Below, one piece after another: positions 7,950 through 17,572 of a stretch of DNA of 33,901 nt; position 1 is the stretch's first letter; every line of letters begins with the position of its first letter. The notes beneath the pieces are model-generated. The model had not been told where the DNA came from, searched no databases, and was given only the letters and a program-made list of their open reading frames with translations. The position numbers were made by a program, and so were the translations under genes. This DNA comes from DASWNP01 sp035537095 (GTDB taxonomy: Bacteria; Acidobacteriota; Blastocatellia; Pyrinomonadales; Pyrinomonadaceae): NCBI GenBank assembly GCA_035537095.1, contig DATLMV010000063.1:1-33901 (forward strand). The letters are read 5' to 3'.

Positions 7950-8481
7950 CTGTCACCTCGCGCGCGCCCAAGCCCTCCATGAAGCGACGCGTCGCCTCGC
8001 GGTCGAACTTGGGATCAATGGCCTCAATGAGCAGGAAGAAGCGGTCGCGCGAGGCGAGCGCAAAGTTCGGCGTATTGAACACGGGATGATAGGGTTCGGG
8101 CAGCCCGTTCAAGGCGAGCATGCCGAAGACCGCGCCGAGCGCCGCGCCCAAGATCGTGCACTCGAAGGTAATCGGGATAAACGCGGGCCAACTGTGCAGC
8201 GGCTTGCCGCCGACGTTCAGAGGGTAGTCAATGACGTGGACGTAATACTGCAACAGGTATCCGGCCAGCCCTCCGATGATGCCGCCGATGAGGACGATGA
8301 GCGGCATCTTCGTCGAATGCACGCCGATGGCCTCCGAGAGAGCTTCGAGCGGGTAGGGCGAATAGGCGTCAATGCGCCGGTAGCCCTCCTCGTAGGTGCG
8401 GTTGGCCGCCGCGACGGCGTCGCTCGGATTCTGAAACTCGGCCATCAAACCGTATATCGGCGGTCTTACTTTCTTCTTCAT
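7936..8481 (-). CDS. actD: Alternative complex III subunit ActD (DUF3341 membrane protein)
   Basis: Small membrane subunit of ACIII. It has 181 residues. A soluble N-terminal part (IYGLMAEFQNPSDAVAAANRTYEEGYRRIDAYSPYP, residues ~9-45) is typical of DUF3341. Two helices follow (about 60-78 and 103-124), then a soluble C-terminus with FFLLIEAIDPKFD. It has no cofactor motifs. The ATG at 8481 has no clear ribosome site; upstream lies array D, so translation may depend on coupling or on the hairpin. The last codons overlap the start of actE. Confidence 0.93.
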   Translation of the reverse strand: MKKKVRPPIYGLMAEFQNPSDAVAAANRTYEEGYRRIDAYSPYPLEALSEAIGVHSTKMPLIVLIGGIIGGLAGYLLQYYVHVIDYPLNVGGKPLHSWPAFIPITFECTILGAALGAVFGMLALNGLPEPYHPVFNTPNFALASRDRFFLLIEAIDPKFDREATRRFMEGLGAREVTDVEH

Positions 8482-8494
8482 AGGCAGTACAAAT

Positions 8495-8614
8495 GACGAT
8501 GGACGATGGACGATAGACGATGGACTCGAAGCGTAAAAGCTTCATCCGTCGCTGCTTGTCCGTGACCCATCCTCATCCTCCGTTGTCTCCCGTCCATCGT
8601 CTCTCGTCCGTCGT

Positions 8615-8624
<10 letters not shown>
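8495..8624. repeat. Heptamer inverted array D (actC / actD junction)
   Basis: Left arm 8495-8525: units GACGATG, GACGATG, GACGATA, GACGATG. Right arm 8589-8624 is the inverse, with variants ATCGTCT, CTCGTCC, GTCGTCT and ATCGTCC. The spacer is about 63 bp. On the minus strand the right arm runs into the end of actC: its codons GGA CGA TAG give the last two residues and the stop. The left arm lies 13 bp upstream of the actD ATG. Confidence 0.88.
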
Positions 8625-10012
<1,388 letters not shown>

Positions 10013-10027
10013 AGATTCCTCTTTGCG

Positions 10028-10158
10028 GGTGAATGGTGAATGGTAAATGGTAAATAGTGGCTGAAAGCCGAATCATCTCATCGCGTTCTCTTTCAGGTTC
10101 AAGGTTAACCCCCGAGAACTGACCATTTACCATTTACCATTCACCATTCACCATTCAC
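10028..10158. repeat. Heptamer inverted array E (actB / actC junction)
   Basis: Left arm 10028-10055: GGTGAAT twice then GGTAAAT twice. Right arm 10122-10158: ATTTACC twice then ATTCACC about three times. The variant order is mirrored, so the arms can pair almost perfectly over about 28 bp, with a ~66-bp loop. The right arm contains the actB stop codon (TGA at 10155-10157), and the left arm lies 15 bp upstream of the actC start. Confidence 0.92.
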
Positions 10159-13100
10159 GATTCCCCGTTGAGCATCGCCGGATTCGGGTTGCGTACCGCC
10201 GCGAGATAGGTGGTGCGCGGTCGCGTGTTGAGGTCGGAGAGGAGGCCGTAGTCGCGCGGCTCCTGCTTCAACTTGTGGACGCTGCTGTTGCGGTCGTTGA
10301 TGTCGCCGAAGACTATCGCCTCGACGGGGCAGACCGCCTGACACGCCGTTTTTATCTCGCCGTCGCGCACCTTGCGCTGCTCTTTCTCCGACTCGATCTT
10401 CGCCGCCTCGATGCGCTGCACGCAGTAGGTGCATTTCTCCATCACGCCGCGCGAGCGGACGGTGACTTCCGGGTTACGCATCAACTTGAGGCTCGGCGTG
10501 TTCCAGTCCTGATAGAGCAGGAAGTTGAAACGCCGGACTTTGTACGGGCAGTTGTTCGAGCAGTAGCGCGTGCCGACGCAGCGGTTGTAAACCATGTCGT
10601 TCAAGCCCTCCGCGCTATGCACGGTGGCATGGACGGGACAGACCGGCTCGCACGGCGCGTTCTCGCAATGCATGCACGGAATCGGCATGAAATAGACGCC
10701 CGCCGGGTTCTCCTTCAAGCCTTTGAAATAGGCGTCAACCCTCAACCAATGCATCTCGCGACCGCGCGCGACCTGATCTTTGCCGACGATGGGGATGTTG
10801 TTCTCCGCCTGACAGGCGACGACGCACGCGCTGCAACCGACGCACGTCCCCACGTCAATCGCCATCCCCCACTTGTAGCCGCGCACGCCGCGCTCTTCGT
10901 GCTCGTCGTAGTCGTAGTCCTGATAGAGCGACTCCTCTTCGAGCGGCTCGCGGTTCTCTCCGGCGGGCTTGGGCGGCTGCTTGTCGGCGGCCTTCGGCGG
11001 TTCGAGATGCGGGTCGCGCCTGTACTCTTCGAGCGTGCCCTCGCGGACAATCTCGCGCCCCTCCATCTGAAAGTGCATCTGCGTGGTGGCGACCGGATAG
11101 GTCTCGCCGGTCTTCTTGACTTCTAACCCCGCGCCGCTCCAATGCGCGTCGGAGGTGCGGATGCGATAGGCGTCGAAGCCGACGCGATTCTCCGGCGTGC
11201 TCGTGCCGACGCGTCCCGCGCGCTCGCGCCCGTAGCCGAGATGGACGGTGACGACGCCGTCGGGCTGCCCCGGCATAATCCACACGGGCGCGTTCACCGT
11301 GCGACCCTTGAAGCGAAGCTCGACCACGTCGAGGACGAACTCGCTGCCCTTCGTCGAGGGGTTGTTCGCGTCGCGCTCGCCGGTCGCGTGGTCTATCCGC
11401 GAACTGCCGACGCCGACGCGTTCCGCAGTCGCCGGACTCATCAGCGCGACGTTGTCCCAAGTGATCTTCGTCAGAGGCTTCGGCAGTTCCTGTAGCCAGC
11501 CGTTGTTACTGAACCGCCCGTCGTAGACGGTCGGGTCGGGGCGGAAGGAAATCTCCAGAGAGGACGCGGGAACGGCGGGACGCGTCGTCGGAGGCGCGGG
11601 CGTCGCTGCCTGACCAGCGGCGGCGACGCCCGTTCCCTGACTCGCGAAGTCGCCGCGCACGGAGACGTTTTTAGGGGCGCGCGCCGTGTTGGCGACGAGC
11701 CCATCGTGGACGGCGTGACGCCACGCGCGCTCGAAGTCGCCGCTCATCTGCGTCTGCGTCCGCCAGTAGCCGCGCACGATGTCGTAGGCGGAACGCTCCG
11801 GGCTTTCGGTGAAGGCGGCGAGAAATTCATGGACGCTCTTGCCGTTGTAGAGCGGCGCGATGAGCGGCTGGATGATGGAGACTGTGCCGTCATAGGCGCG
11901 CGCGTCGCTCCACGTTTCGAGATAGTGAGCTTCGGGGACGTGCCAATGGCACATCTGCGAAGTCTCGTCGTGATAGAGGCTCAGGTGGACGCGCAGTTTG
12001 ACCTTCGAGAGCCGCTGCGTATCCAACTTCAAATCGGCGGGCGTGTTATAGACGGGATTGCCGCCGACGATGACGAGCAGGTCAACGAGGCCCGCATCAA
12101 TGTCCCTGACGAGTTCGGCGAGGGAGGCGACGTGGTCAACCGCCTTCGCCTCCAACGCGTCTGTGTAGCCGACGGTCTTGCCGACGTTTTGCAACGCCTG
12201 ATTCATCGAGTGCGCGAGCGCGTGGACGGCGGGCGACTGCTCGTCTCCGGCGATGACGATGCTGCGTCCGGCGGACTGCTTGAGGTCGTTGGCTACATCC
12301 GTTATCCACTTTGCATGTTCGGCGGAAGTGCTGGCGGGTGCGCCGCCCGCGGCTCCGAGTTGCGCGGCGATGGCGCGCGCGAAGGCTTCCATCTCGCTCG
12401 GGCGAACGGCGAGACGATGATCCGCGAACATCCCCGTGTTGGTCGGCGTCGTCTCCAGAACGTAGAGACGATTCATCTCCGTGTTGCCCGCGACGAGGCG
12501 GCGTCGGCGCGCGAAGTCGCGCGCGTAACGCAAGGACGCAGGGCCGCAGGCGAGAAAGTCGGAATCTAAGGAGAGAACTTTGTCGGCGTCGTTGAAGTTA
12601 TAGATGGTGTTGGCGAAATCGCCGAACGCGAGTTGCGCGCCGAGGGCGGCGTTATTGGTTCCGGCGGGCTCGTATTGATGCCACTTGGCGGCGGGAAAAC
12701 GCCTGCCGATTTCGTCCAACTGCGCGGCCACCGTCGGCGAAGTGACGCTCTCCGTCAGGAAACGAATCCCACCGCCCTGCTTGTCGCGCTGCTGTTCGAG
12801 CGCGCGCCCCATCTCGGCGAGGAAGGCCGTGTAGGAACGAATCTCGCCGCGATAGATGAGCGTTGCGGAGCGGTCGGGGTCGTAGAGCGTCAGGATGGAA
12901 GCCTGCGCGAACAGGTCGGTCGCGCCGAGGCTCGCGGGATGGTCGGGATTGCCCTCGACTTTGGTCGGGCGTCCGGCGTTGCTGCGGACGAGCAGTCCGG
13001 TGGCCGCCCCTGCGAAGGGCATCGCGGTCGCGTAAAAGAGCGGTTTGCCGGGAATCAGTTCGGGCGGTTGACGAACGTAGGGGACGATGGTTTCGGGCGG

Positions 13101-13379
13101 TTGATAGGAGCAACCGGCGAGCCCCGCGAGCGCGAGCGACGCGCCCATCAACTTGAGAAAGGTGCGCCGGTCTGTGCCCTCGTCCCACTCGGAGGCGTGG
13201 CGCGGAAACTCCCTGTGCAACAACTCCGCAAACTCTTCCGAGCCGGACAACTCTTCCAGACTGCGCCAGTATTCCTTGCCCTGCGCCGTGCTCAAACGCG
13301 CGCGCACTTCCGCGAGTTCCAGCGGTTTCTTCGCGCGGCGAATCTTGTAGAGTTCGGGGAAAGTGTCTTTGATGTGCAT
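10155..13379 (-). CDS. actB: Alternative complex III subunit ActB (molybdopterin-like domain fused to iron-sulfur domain)
   Basis: Periplasmic electron-transfer subunit of ACIII. It has 1074 residues. The N-terminus has a twin-arginine motif RRTFLKLMG (71-79) followed by LAGLAGC (Cys90), so it is probably Tat-exported and perhaps lipidated. Next is a large domain related to molybdopterin oxidoreductases, which in ACIII does not bind the cofactor. From about 850 comes a ferredoxin-like domain with CVGCSACVVAC, CMHCENAPCEPVCP, CVGTRYCSNNCP and CTYCVQ...CQAVCP, enough for three 4Fe-4S and one 3Fe-4S cluster. An Ala/Pro-rich linker lies near 605-630. The stop lies within repeat array E. Confidence 0.96.
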   Translation of the reverse strand: MHIKDTFPELYKIRRAKKPLELAEVRARLSTAQGKEYWRSLEELSGSEEFAELLHREFPRHASEWDEGTDRRTFLKLMGASLALAGLAGCSYQPPETIVPYVRQPPELIPGKPLFYATAMPFAGAATGLLVRSNAGRPTKVEGNPDHPASLGATDLFAQASILTLYDPDRSATLIYRGEIRSYTAFLAEMGRALEQQRDKQGGGIRFLTESVTSPTVAAQLDEIGRRFPAAKWHQYEPAGTNNAALGAQLAFGDFANTIYNFNDADKVLSLDSDFLACGPASLRYARDFARRRRLVAGNTEMNRLYVLETTPTNTGMFADHRLAVRPSEMEAFARAIAAQLGAAGGAPASTSAEHAKWITDVANDLKQSAGRSIVIAGDEQSPAVHALAHSMNQALQNVGKTVGYTDALEAKAVDHVASLAELVRDIDAGLVDLLVIVGGNPVYNTPADLKLDTQRLSKVKLRVHLSLYHDETSQMCHWHVPEAHYLETWSDARAYDGTVSIIQPLIAPLYNGKSVHEFLAAFTESPERSAYDIVRGYWRTQTQMSGDFERAWRHAVHDGLVANTARAPKNVSVRGDFASQGTGVAAAGQAATPAPPTTRPAVPASSLEISFRPDPTVYDGRFSNNGWLQELPKPLTKITWDNVALMSPATAERVGVGSSRIDHATGERDANNPSTKGSEFVLDVVELRFKGRTVNAPVWIMPGQPDGVVTVHLGYGRERAGRVGTSTPENRVGFDAYRIRTSDAHWSGAGLEVKKTGETYPVATTQMHFQMEGREIVREGTLEEYRRDPHLEPPKAADKQPPKPAGENREPLEEESLYQDYDYDEHEERGVRGYKWGMAIDVGTCVGCSACVVACQAENNIPIVGKDQVARGREMHWLRVDAYFKGLKENPAGVYFMPIPCMHCENAPCEPVCPVHATVHSAEGLNDMVYNRCVGTRYCSNNCPYKVRRFNFLLYQDWNTPSLKLMRNPEVTVRSRGVMEKCTYCVQRIEAAKIESEKEQRKVRDGEIKTACQAVCPVEAIVFGDINDRNSSVHKLKQEPRDYGLLSDLNTRPRTTYLAAVRNPNPAMLNGES

Positions 13380-13401
13380 CTCTTGCCTTGCATTCTCTGC
13401 G

Positions 13402-14097
13402 CTAACGGTGACACGTCGAACAACTGGTGATGATGCCCGAGGCGCGGACGCGAAACTGCGTCTTGAGTCGCTCGCCTCCGGCGATGCGCTCCGCCGTCCG
13501 GTTCTCGCCGAGACGATTTTCGGGGTCTTTCTCCATGTTCCAACTCATGTTGTAAATCTGCTCTTTGGGCCGGAGGAAACGTTCCGGCTGGCGATGGCAG
13601 GCCAGACACCACTCCATCTGCAAAGAGGCCGCCTGATAGACGGCGGGCATCTCGTCCACGCGCCCGTGACACGAAGCGCAGCCGACGCCCTTGTTGACGT
13701 GGATGCTGTGATTGAAATAGACGTAGTCGGGCAGGTCGTGCACGCGCGTCCACTCGATCGGTCTGCCTTCCTTCCAACTCGTGCGGACGATTTCGAGATA
13801 AGGACTCTCCGACCAGATTTGCGAATGACAGTTCATACAGGTCTTGGTCGAAGGCATCCCGGCGTTGCTCGACACCTCGACGCTCGTATGACAGTAGCGG
13901 CAGTCAATCCCGTCGTCGCCCGTGTGGTGCTTGTGCGAAAACTGGACGGGCTGCTGGCGTTCGATGTACTGGCCCGTGTTGTACGACGAACGATTGATCT
14001 CCGCCAGCACCCACGCACCGGCCAACAGCATAAAGATCGCGCCGAAGATACTGAGCTTCGCCAGCGTGTTCGTACTGTGGTGAAAAATCTGCGGCAT
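13402..14097 (-). CDS. actA: Alternative complex III subunit ActA (pentahaem cytochrome c)
   Basis: Membrane-anchored multihaem cytochrome that carries electrons within ACIII. It has 231 residues. One N-terminal helix (about 14-33) is followed by five CxxCH motifs, with haem-binding histidines at 70, 91, 144, 168 and 230; the last motif ends one residue before the C-terminus. Extra histidines (HKHH at 55-58, FNHSIH) are candidate distal ligands. It is the first gene of the operon, with an ATG at 14097 and 22 bp before actB. The leader to the proposed promoter is about 230 nt. Confidence 0.96.
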   Translation of the reverse strand: MPQIFHHSTNTLAKLSIFGAIFMLLAGAWVLAEINRSSYNTGQYIERQQPVQFSHKHHTGDDGIDCRYCHTSVEVSSNAGMPSTKTCMNCHSQIWSESPYLEIVRTSWKEGRPIEWTRVHDLPDYVYFNHSIHVNKGVGCASCHGRVDEMPAVYQAASLQMEWCLACHRQPERFLRPKEQIYNMSWNMEKDPENRLGENRTAERIAGGERLKTQFRVRASGIITSCSTCHR

Positions 14098-14313
14098 TGT
14101 CTCTTGACCTTTTCAGTCCGGCGACTCTTCCGGTAGCCCGACCGTGCGGAGCGGCCCCGTCGCCCGTCCTCTTTTCTCTCGCCCGCCGACACGCCTCCCG
14201 GCGCGAGCCGGAGACACCTATGCTTAGGGTGTCATCAGACTTCGACCTGTCGGACTTCGCTCTTTCGACGAAATGCCCGCGATTGCGGAGTCCTCCGCTT
14301 CGGTTAACTTTAA

Positions 14314-14329
14314 GAACTGCTTACAGTTC
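14314..14329. promoter_or_regulatory. Inverted repeat GAACTG-ctta-CAGTTC, possible operator
   Basis: Perfect 6-bp arms with a 4-bp spacer. It sits just downstream of the proposed minus-strand -10 element and would overlap the act transcription start. The size fits a dimeric helix-turn-helix regulator, but no regulator gene is in the window. Confidence 0.35.
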
Positions 14330-14333
14330 ACTA

Positions 14334-14362
14334 GTGATACTACTTTTTTTCGAGATGGGCAA
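14334..14362 (-). promoter_or_regulatory. Candidate sigma70-like promoter of the act-cox operon
   Basis: On the minus strand, TTGCCC (14362-14357) and TATCAC (14339-14334) are separated by 17 bp. Each matches four of six consensus bases. The AT-rich setting and the palindrome at the expected start site support it. The match is weak and other placements are possible. Confidence 0.3.
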
Positions 14363-14636
14363 GCATTGTCTTCAATTCTGATATGAATAAAACACGCCGT
14401 TCTAATTAGCTCTCTTAATTTTGCCCGCCGCCCCCAAACTATCCCGCCGCGCAGCCGCGAACTGAAGGCAAAAGCAACCTATTTCTTGTCCGTGCGGCCC
14501 TCCGGCCTGTTGCCGGTTTCGCAACGGAACTCCAACTTTTCGCTGGCAAGCCGACGCGCTCCGGCGTTATGCTGCACAGCGCCATCGCGCAATGTCCCCG
14601 TCGAGAGTTTGCTGATTGCTTCCGAGGTGTTGAAAC

Positions 14637-15272
14637 GTGAAACTGCCCACCAGACTTCGCACGCTCACCCCGCTCGCCCTCCTCGCCTGTCTCCTGTTGG
14701 GTTGCAACTTGGTGCAGCCCATCCGGAAAGAGATTGAGAAGGCGAGCGCGCCCCAACTCCTGACCAGCCCCGACGGTAAATTACAGTTGACCGTCCCCGT
14801 AGGTTGGCGCAACGACCCCGAACTGCATGCCGAGGCCGGGTTGCGCGCGTCGAATCGTCTGAGCGAGATGTACGCCATCGTCCTCACCCAGAGCAAGGAT
14901 GACTTTGCGGAAAAGGTGACGCTCGAAGCCTTCACCGACCTGACGCGCCAACAGGTTCTCAGCAACATCAACGCGCCCGATGCGACCGCGCCGGTCGCCG
15001 CTACGGTCGCCAAACACCCCGCCCTGCAATACACCGTGCGCGGCGTCGTCGAAAACATCAAGGTCGTTTACTTGATCACCGTCGTCGAAACGAACACCAG
15101 CTTCCACCAGATTCTCACGTGGACGCTCCACTCGCGCTTCGACCAAAACTGGCACACGCTCGACGAAGTCACACAAAGCTTCAGAGAGATTTCCTCCACC
15201 CCGCCCGTCCGACAAGGCTCGCCCGCCGCGCCGCCGCCCCCGCCCGCCGCGCCGCGCCGGAAGCGACCATAG
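14637..15272 (+). CDS. Putative lipoprotein with PsbP/DUF1795-like domain
   Basis: Probable lipid-anchored protein of unknown role. It has 211 residues from a GTG start with GAGG about 9 nt upstream. The signal peptide ends in LLLGC, placing the lipidated cysteine at 23. The middle (about 40-180) begins LLTSPDGKLQLTVPVGWRND, like the start of PsbP/DUF1795-type domains, and continues with YAIVLTQSKDDF and HPALQYTVRG. The C-terminus is Pro/Ala-rich and ends in basic residues. The gene lies 19 bp before the SIR2-CHAT gene, so the two are probably co-transcribed. Confidence 0.75.
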   Translation: MKLPTRLRTLTPLALLACLLLGCNLVQPIRKEIEKASAPQLLTSPDGKLQLTVPVGWRNDPELHAEAGLRASNRLSEMYAIVLTQSKDDFAEKVTLEAFTDLTRQQVLSNINAPDATAPVAATVAKHPALQYTVRGVVENIKVVYLITVVETNTSFHQILTWTLHSRFDQNWHTLDEVTQSFREISSTPPVRQGSPAAPPPPPAAPRRKRP

Positions 15273-15291
15273 CGATTCGAGGAGCAAACCG

Positions 15292-17451
15292 ATGGCCCCC
15301 AGACCGCCAGCCCAGTTGATTCGTTACCTGCGCGAAGGCCGTTGCGTCCTCTTCGCCGGTTCGGGACTCTCCGCTTGGGGCAAGCTGCCGACGTGGAAAG
15401 GCTTACTCGAAGACATCGTCAAGGGTATCCGCGACGACGAGCCGGATAACCGCGACCTGCCCGAGTTAGACCAGTTGCTCAAGCTGGAAAAGCTGCTCGA
15501 CATCGCCGACTACTGCAAAGAGAAACTCGGCGGACGCTACAACGAAATCCTCTCCGAGCGCGTGCGCGGCGACGCGGGCGAGATTCCCGAAACTCACCGG
15601 ATAATCACACAATTACCCTTCGCGGCGGTCGTCACCACCAACTACGATAAGCTGCTCGAACGCGCCTACGCCGAAAATAGCAGTTGGCCGAAGACGCCCA
15701 CGCATCTCGACGCCGCCTCCCTCGGCACGCTTCTCTTCGACGGCAGTTTCTTCATCCTCAAAGCGCACGGCGACATTGACCGCCCCGACACGCTCGTCCT
15801 GACGCGCCGCGACTACCGCGAAATCATTCACTCGAATCCCGCCATCAGTTCCATCTTCTCGGCTATCCTCCTGACGAAGGCGATTCTCTTCGTCGGCTAT
15901 TCCTTAAACGACCCGGACTTCCGCCTCCTGCTCGACCGCCCCCTGACCACCTTCAAGGGCGACATCCCCGAACGTTACTCGCTCATGTCGGGCGTCGGCA
16001 GCGTCGAGCAGGATGTCCTCTGGCGGACGGCGAGAATCCGCATCATCCCTTATCCCGAAGGACAGCACACGGACGTGCTCGATTTCCTCAGCACCCTGCG
16101 CGACGAACTCGCCTCCGGCAAATCAACCAGCGTGACTGCGCCCCCGCAGGCGACGATTGCTCCGTCGCCGACCACCGGCGCGACGAAAGGTGCGACGGTG
16201 AAAAGCACGACGACGAGAAGCGCAACGACGCCGACACCTCAAACGGCACGCGTCGGCAGCGACTCGCCCGACGCGACCGCGACCGCGTCGCTCTCGATTC
16301 GCTTGCGCGGGCAGGAGATGGAGTTCGAGTTCGGCGTCGGCAACAAGAGCGTCAAGGGGCGTGGTCAGCCGCCCGACCGGGTCGCTCTGGCAACACAGCT
16401 ACGCGAACTGCTGATGGACTTCTCCGACACGGTCTCACAGCAAGAGGTGGGGCGGATGCTGGCGCAATGTTTTCCGGCGGAGGTCTCAGACGCGATAACT
16501 GCGCTCCCCGCCGCGCAGAGCATCACGCTGCGCTTGGCGGCGGAAGTCGAACATCTGCCGTGGGAGATGACGTTCTTCAACGACGAATTTCTGGCCCTGC
16601 GCTCGCCGCTCGTGCGCGCGCCCGTCGGCATCTCCGACAAAGCGCGCGGTTATCCGTTGGTGCGCGAACCCGTCCGCGTCCTGCTCATTGGCGACCCGAA
16701 TCAAGGCGACTCCGGTATCGGAAGTCTGCCCGGCGCGCTCGCCGAGACGCAAGAAATCAAGGCCGTCTATCGGAACCGGAGCGCGGTCGAGTGCACGACG
16801 CTGATTGGCCCGAAGGCGACCTTCGACAACGTTGTCAGAGAGTTCTTGGACGGGAGCGGTTATGACGTGGTGCATTTCGCGGGGCACGCATGGTTCGACG
16901 CGCAGGAGTCATACTTGATGCTGCATAATCAAGTCGTGCTACGCGCCCACGAGTTGCGCTCGCTCCTGAGCCCGCACCCGCCCGCCATCCTCTTTCTCAA
17001 CACTCATTTCACCTCGTTCGTTCCGCCCGGCGTCCGCACCGAAGAGACTCAGGCCACGAAGCGCAAGAGAGGCAACGCGACCGCCGGACTCAACTTCGTC
17101 GGGCGCGGCGGCTTCACCGAAGTCGCTTCGACGACCGGCGTCGGGGCACTCATCGGCTGCTTCGGTTCGCCGCTCGACGAGGTGGCGCGGATGGTCGGCG
17201 TCAATGTGCATCTCGAACTACTCAAAGGTACGCCCGTCGCCGATGCGCTTTACAAGGCGCGTCTCAACACCCTCGGCCTTTACGACAACAACCATAACAG
17301 CCTCCTCTATTCCCTGAGCGGTTACGGCGAACTGACGCTGCCGCGCACCTCCCCACATATAAACTCCACGCAAAAACCCACCGCCGCGAAAAAACGCGGC
17401 GCGGCCAAGAAGGCCGCGAAGCAAAGCTCCAAGAAAAAGCCGCGCAAGTGA
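15292..17451 (+). CDS. SIR2-like NADase domain fused to a cysteine-less CHAT domain
   Basis: Candidate defence or signalling protein of 719 residues; GAGGAG 7 nt upstream fixes the ATG. The N-terminal SIR2-like domain (1-275) has the nucleotide loop AGSGLS (22-27), Asn117 in TTNYD, His159 in LKAHGD and VGYSLNDPDF (201-210), so NAD-cleaving residues look intact. A Thr/Pro/Ala-rich linker (280-335) follows. The CHAT (caspase-like) domain (about 335-685) has HLPWE (421-425) and the histidine motif HFAGH (His532), but the expected Cys in LN-A-C-x-S is His572 (LNTHFTS). It therefore looks like a pseudo-protease. The last ~27 residues are Lys/Ala-rich, like histone H1 tails. Confidence 0.9.
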   Translation: MAPRPPAQLIRYLREGRCVLFAGSGLSAWGKLPTWKGLLEDIVKGIRDDEPDNRDLPELDQLLKLEKLLDIADYCKEKLGGRYNEILSERVRGDAGEIPETHRIITQLPFAAVVTTNYDKLLERAYAENSSWPKTPTHLDAASLGTLLFDGSFFILKAHGDIDRPDTLVLTRRDYREIIHSNPAISSIFSAILLTKAILFVGYSLNDPDFRLLLDRPLTTFKGDIPERYSLMSGVGSVEQDVLWRTARIRIIPYPEGQHTDVLDFLSTLRDELASGKSTSVTAPPQATIAPSPTTGATKGATVKSTTTRSATTPTPQTARVGSDSPDATATASLSIRLRGQEMEFEFGVGNKSVKGRGQPPDRVALATQLRELLMDFSDTVSQQEVGRMLAQCFPAEVSDAITALPAAQSITLRLAAEVEHLPWEMTFFNDEFLALRSPLVRAPVGISDKARGYPLVREPVRVLLIGDPNQGDSGIGSLPGALAETQEIKAVYRNRSAVECTTLIGPKATFDNVVREFLDGSGYDVVHFAGHAWFDAQESYLMLHNQVVLRAHELRSLLSPHPPAILFLNTHFTSFVPPGVRTEETQATKRKRGNATAGLNFVGRGGFTEVASTTGVGALIGCFGSPLDEVARMVGVNVHLELLKGTPVADALYKARLNTLGLYDNNHNSLLYSLSGYGELTLPRTSPHINSTQKPTAAKKRGAAKKAAKQSSKKKPRK

Positions 17452-17572
17452 TTCTAGAGCGGGCCGCGAATCAGCGTCGGGCGTCTCGAACGTCAGGCGG
17501 ACACCGCACGCCGCTTCGCCGCCCTCTCCGGATAACGCGACGCCGCGACCAGAGTTCGCCGTGATCTAATCT

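Larger units (their letters stand above)
14098..14636. other. Divergent intergenic region between actA and the lipoprotein gene
   Basis: This 539-bp stretch has no convincing gene. The part 14305-14425 is clearly richer in A+T than its surroundings and is the best place for the act promoter. It contains a 16-bp inverted repeat at 14314-14329. The right part (14440-14636) is GC-rich and must contain the lipoprotein promoter, but I see no clear -35/-10 pair there. No heptamer array is present, unlike many co-directional junctions here. Confidence 0.7.

Noticed and set aside
15292..17451. An active caspase-like protease
   Set aside because: The expected cysteine position is His572 and no nearby Cys fits the motif, so I do not call it a protease.
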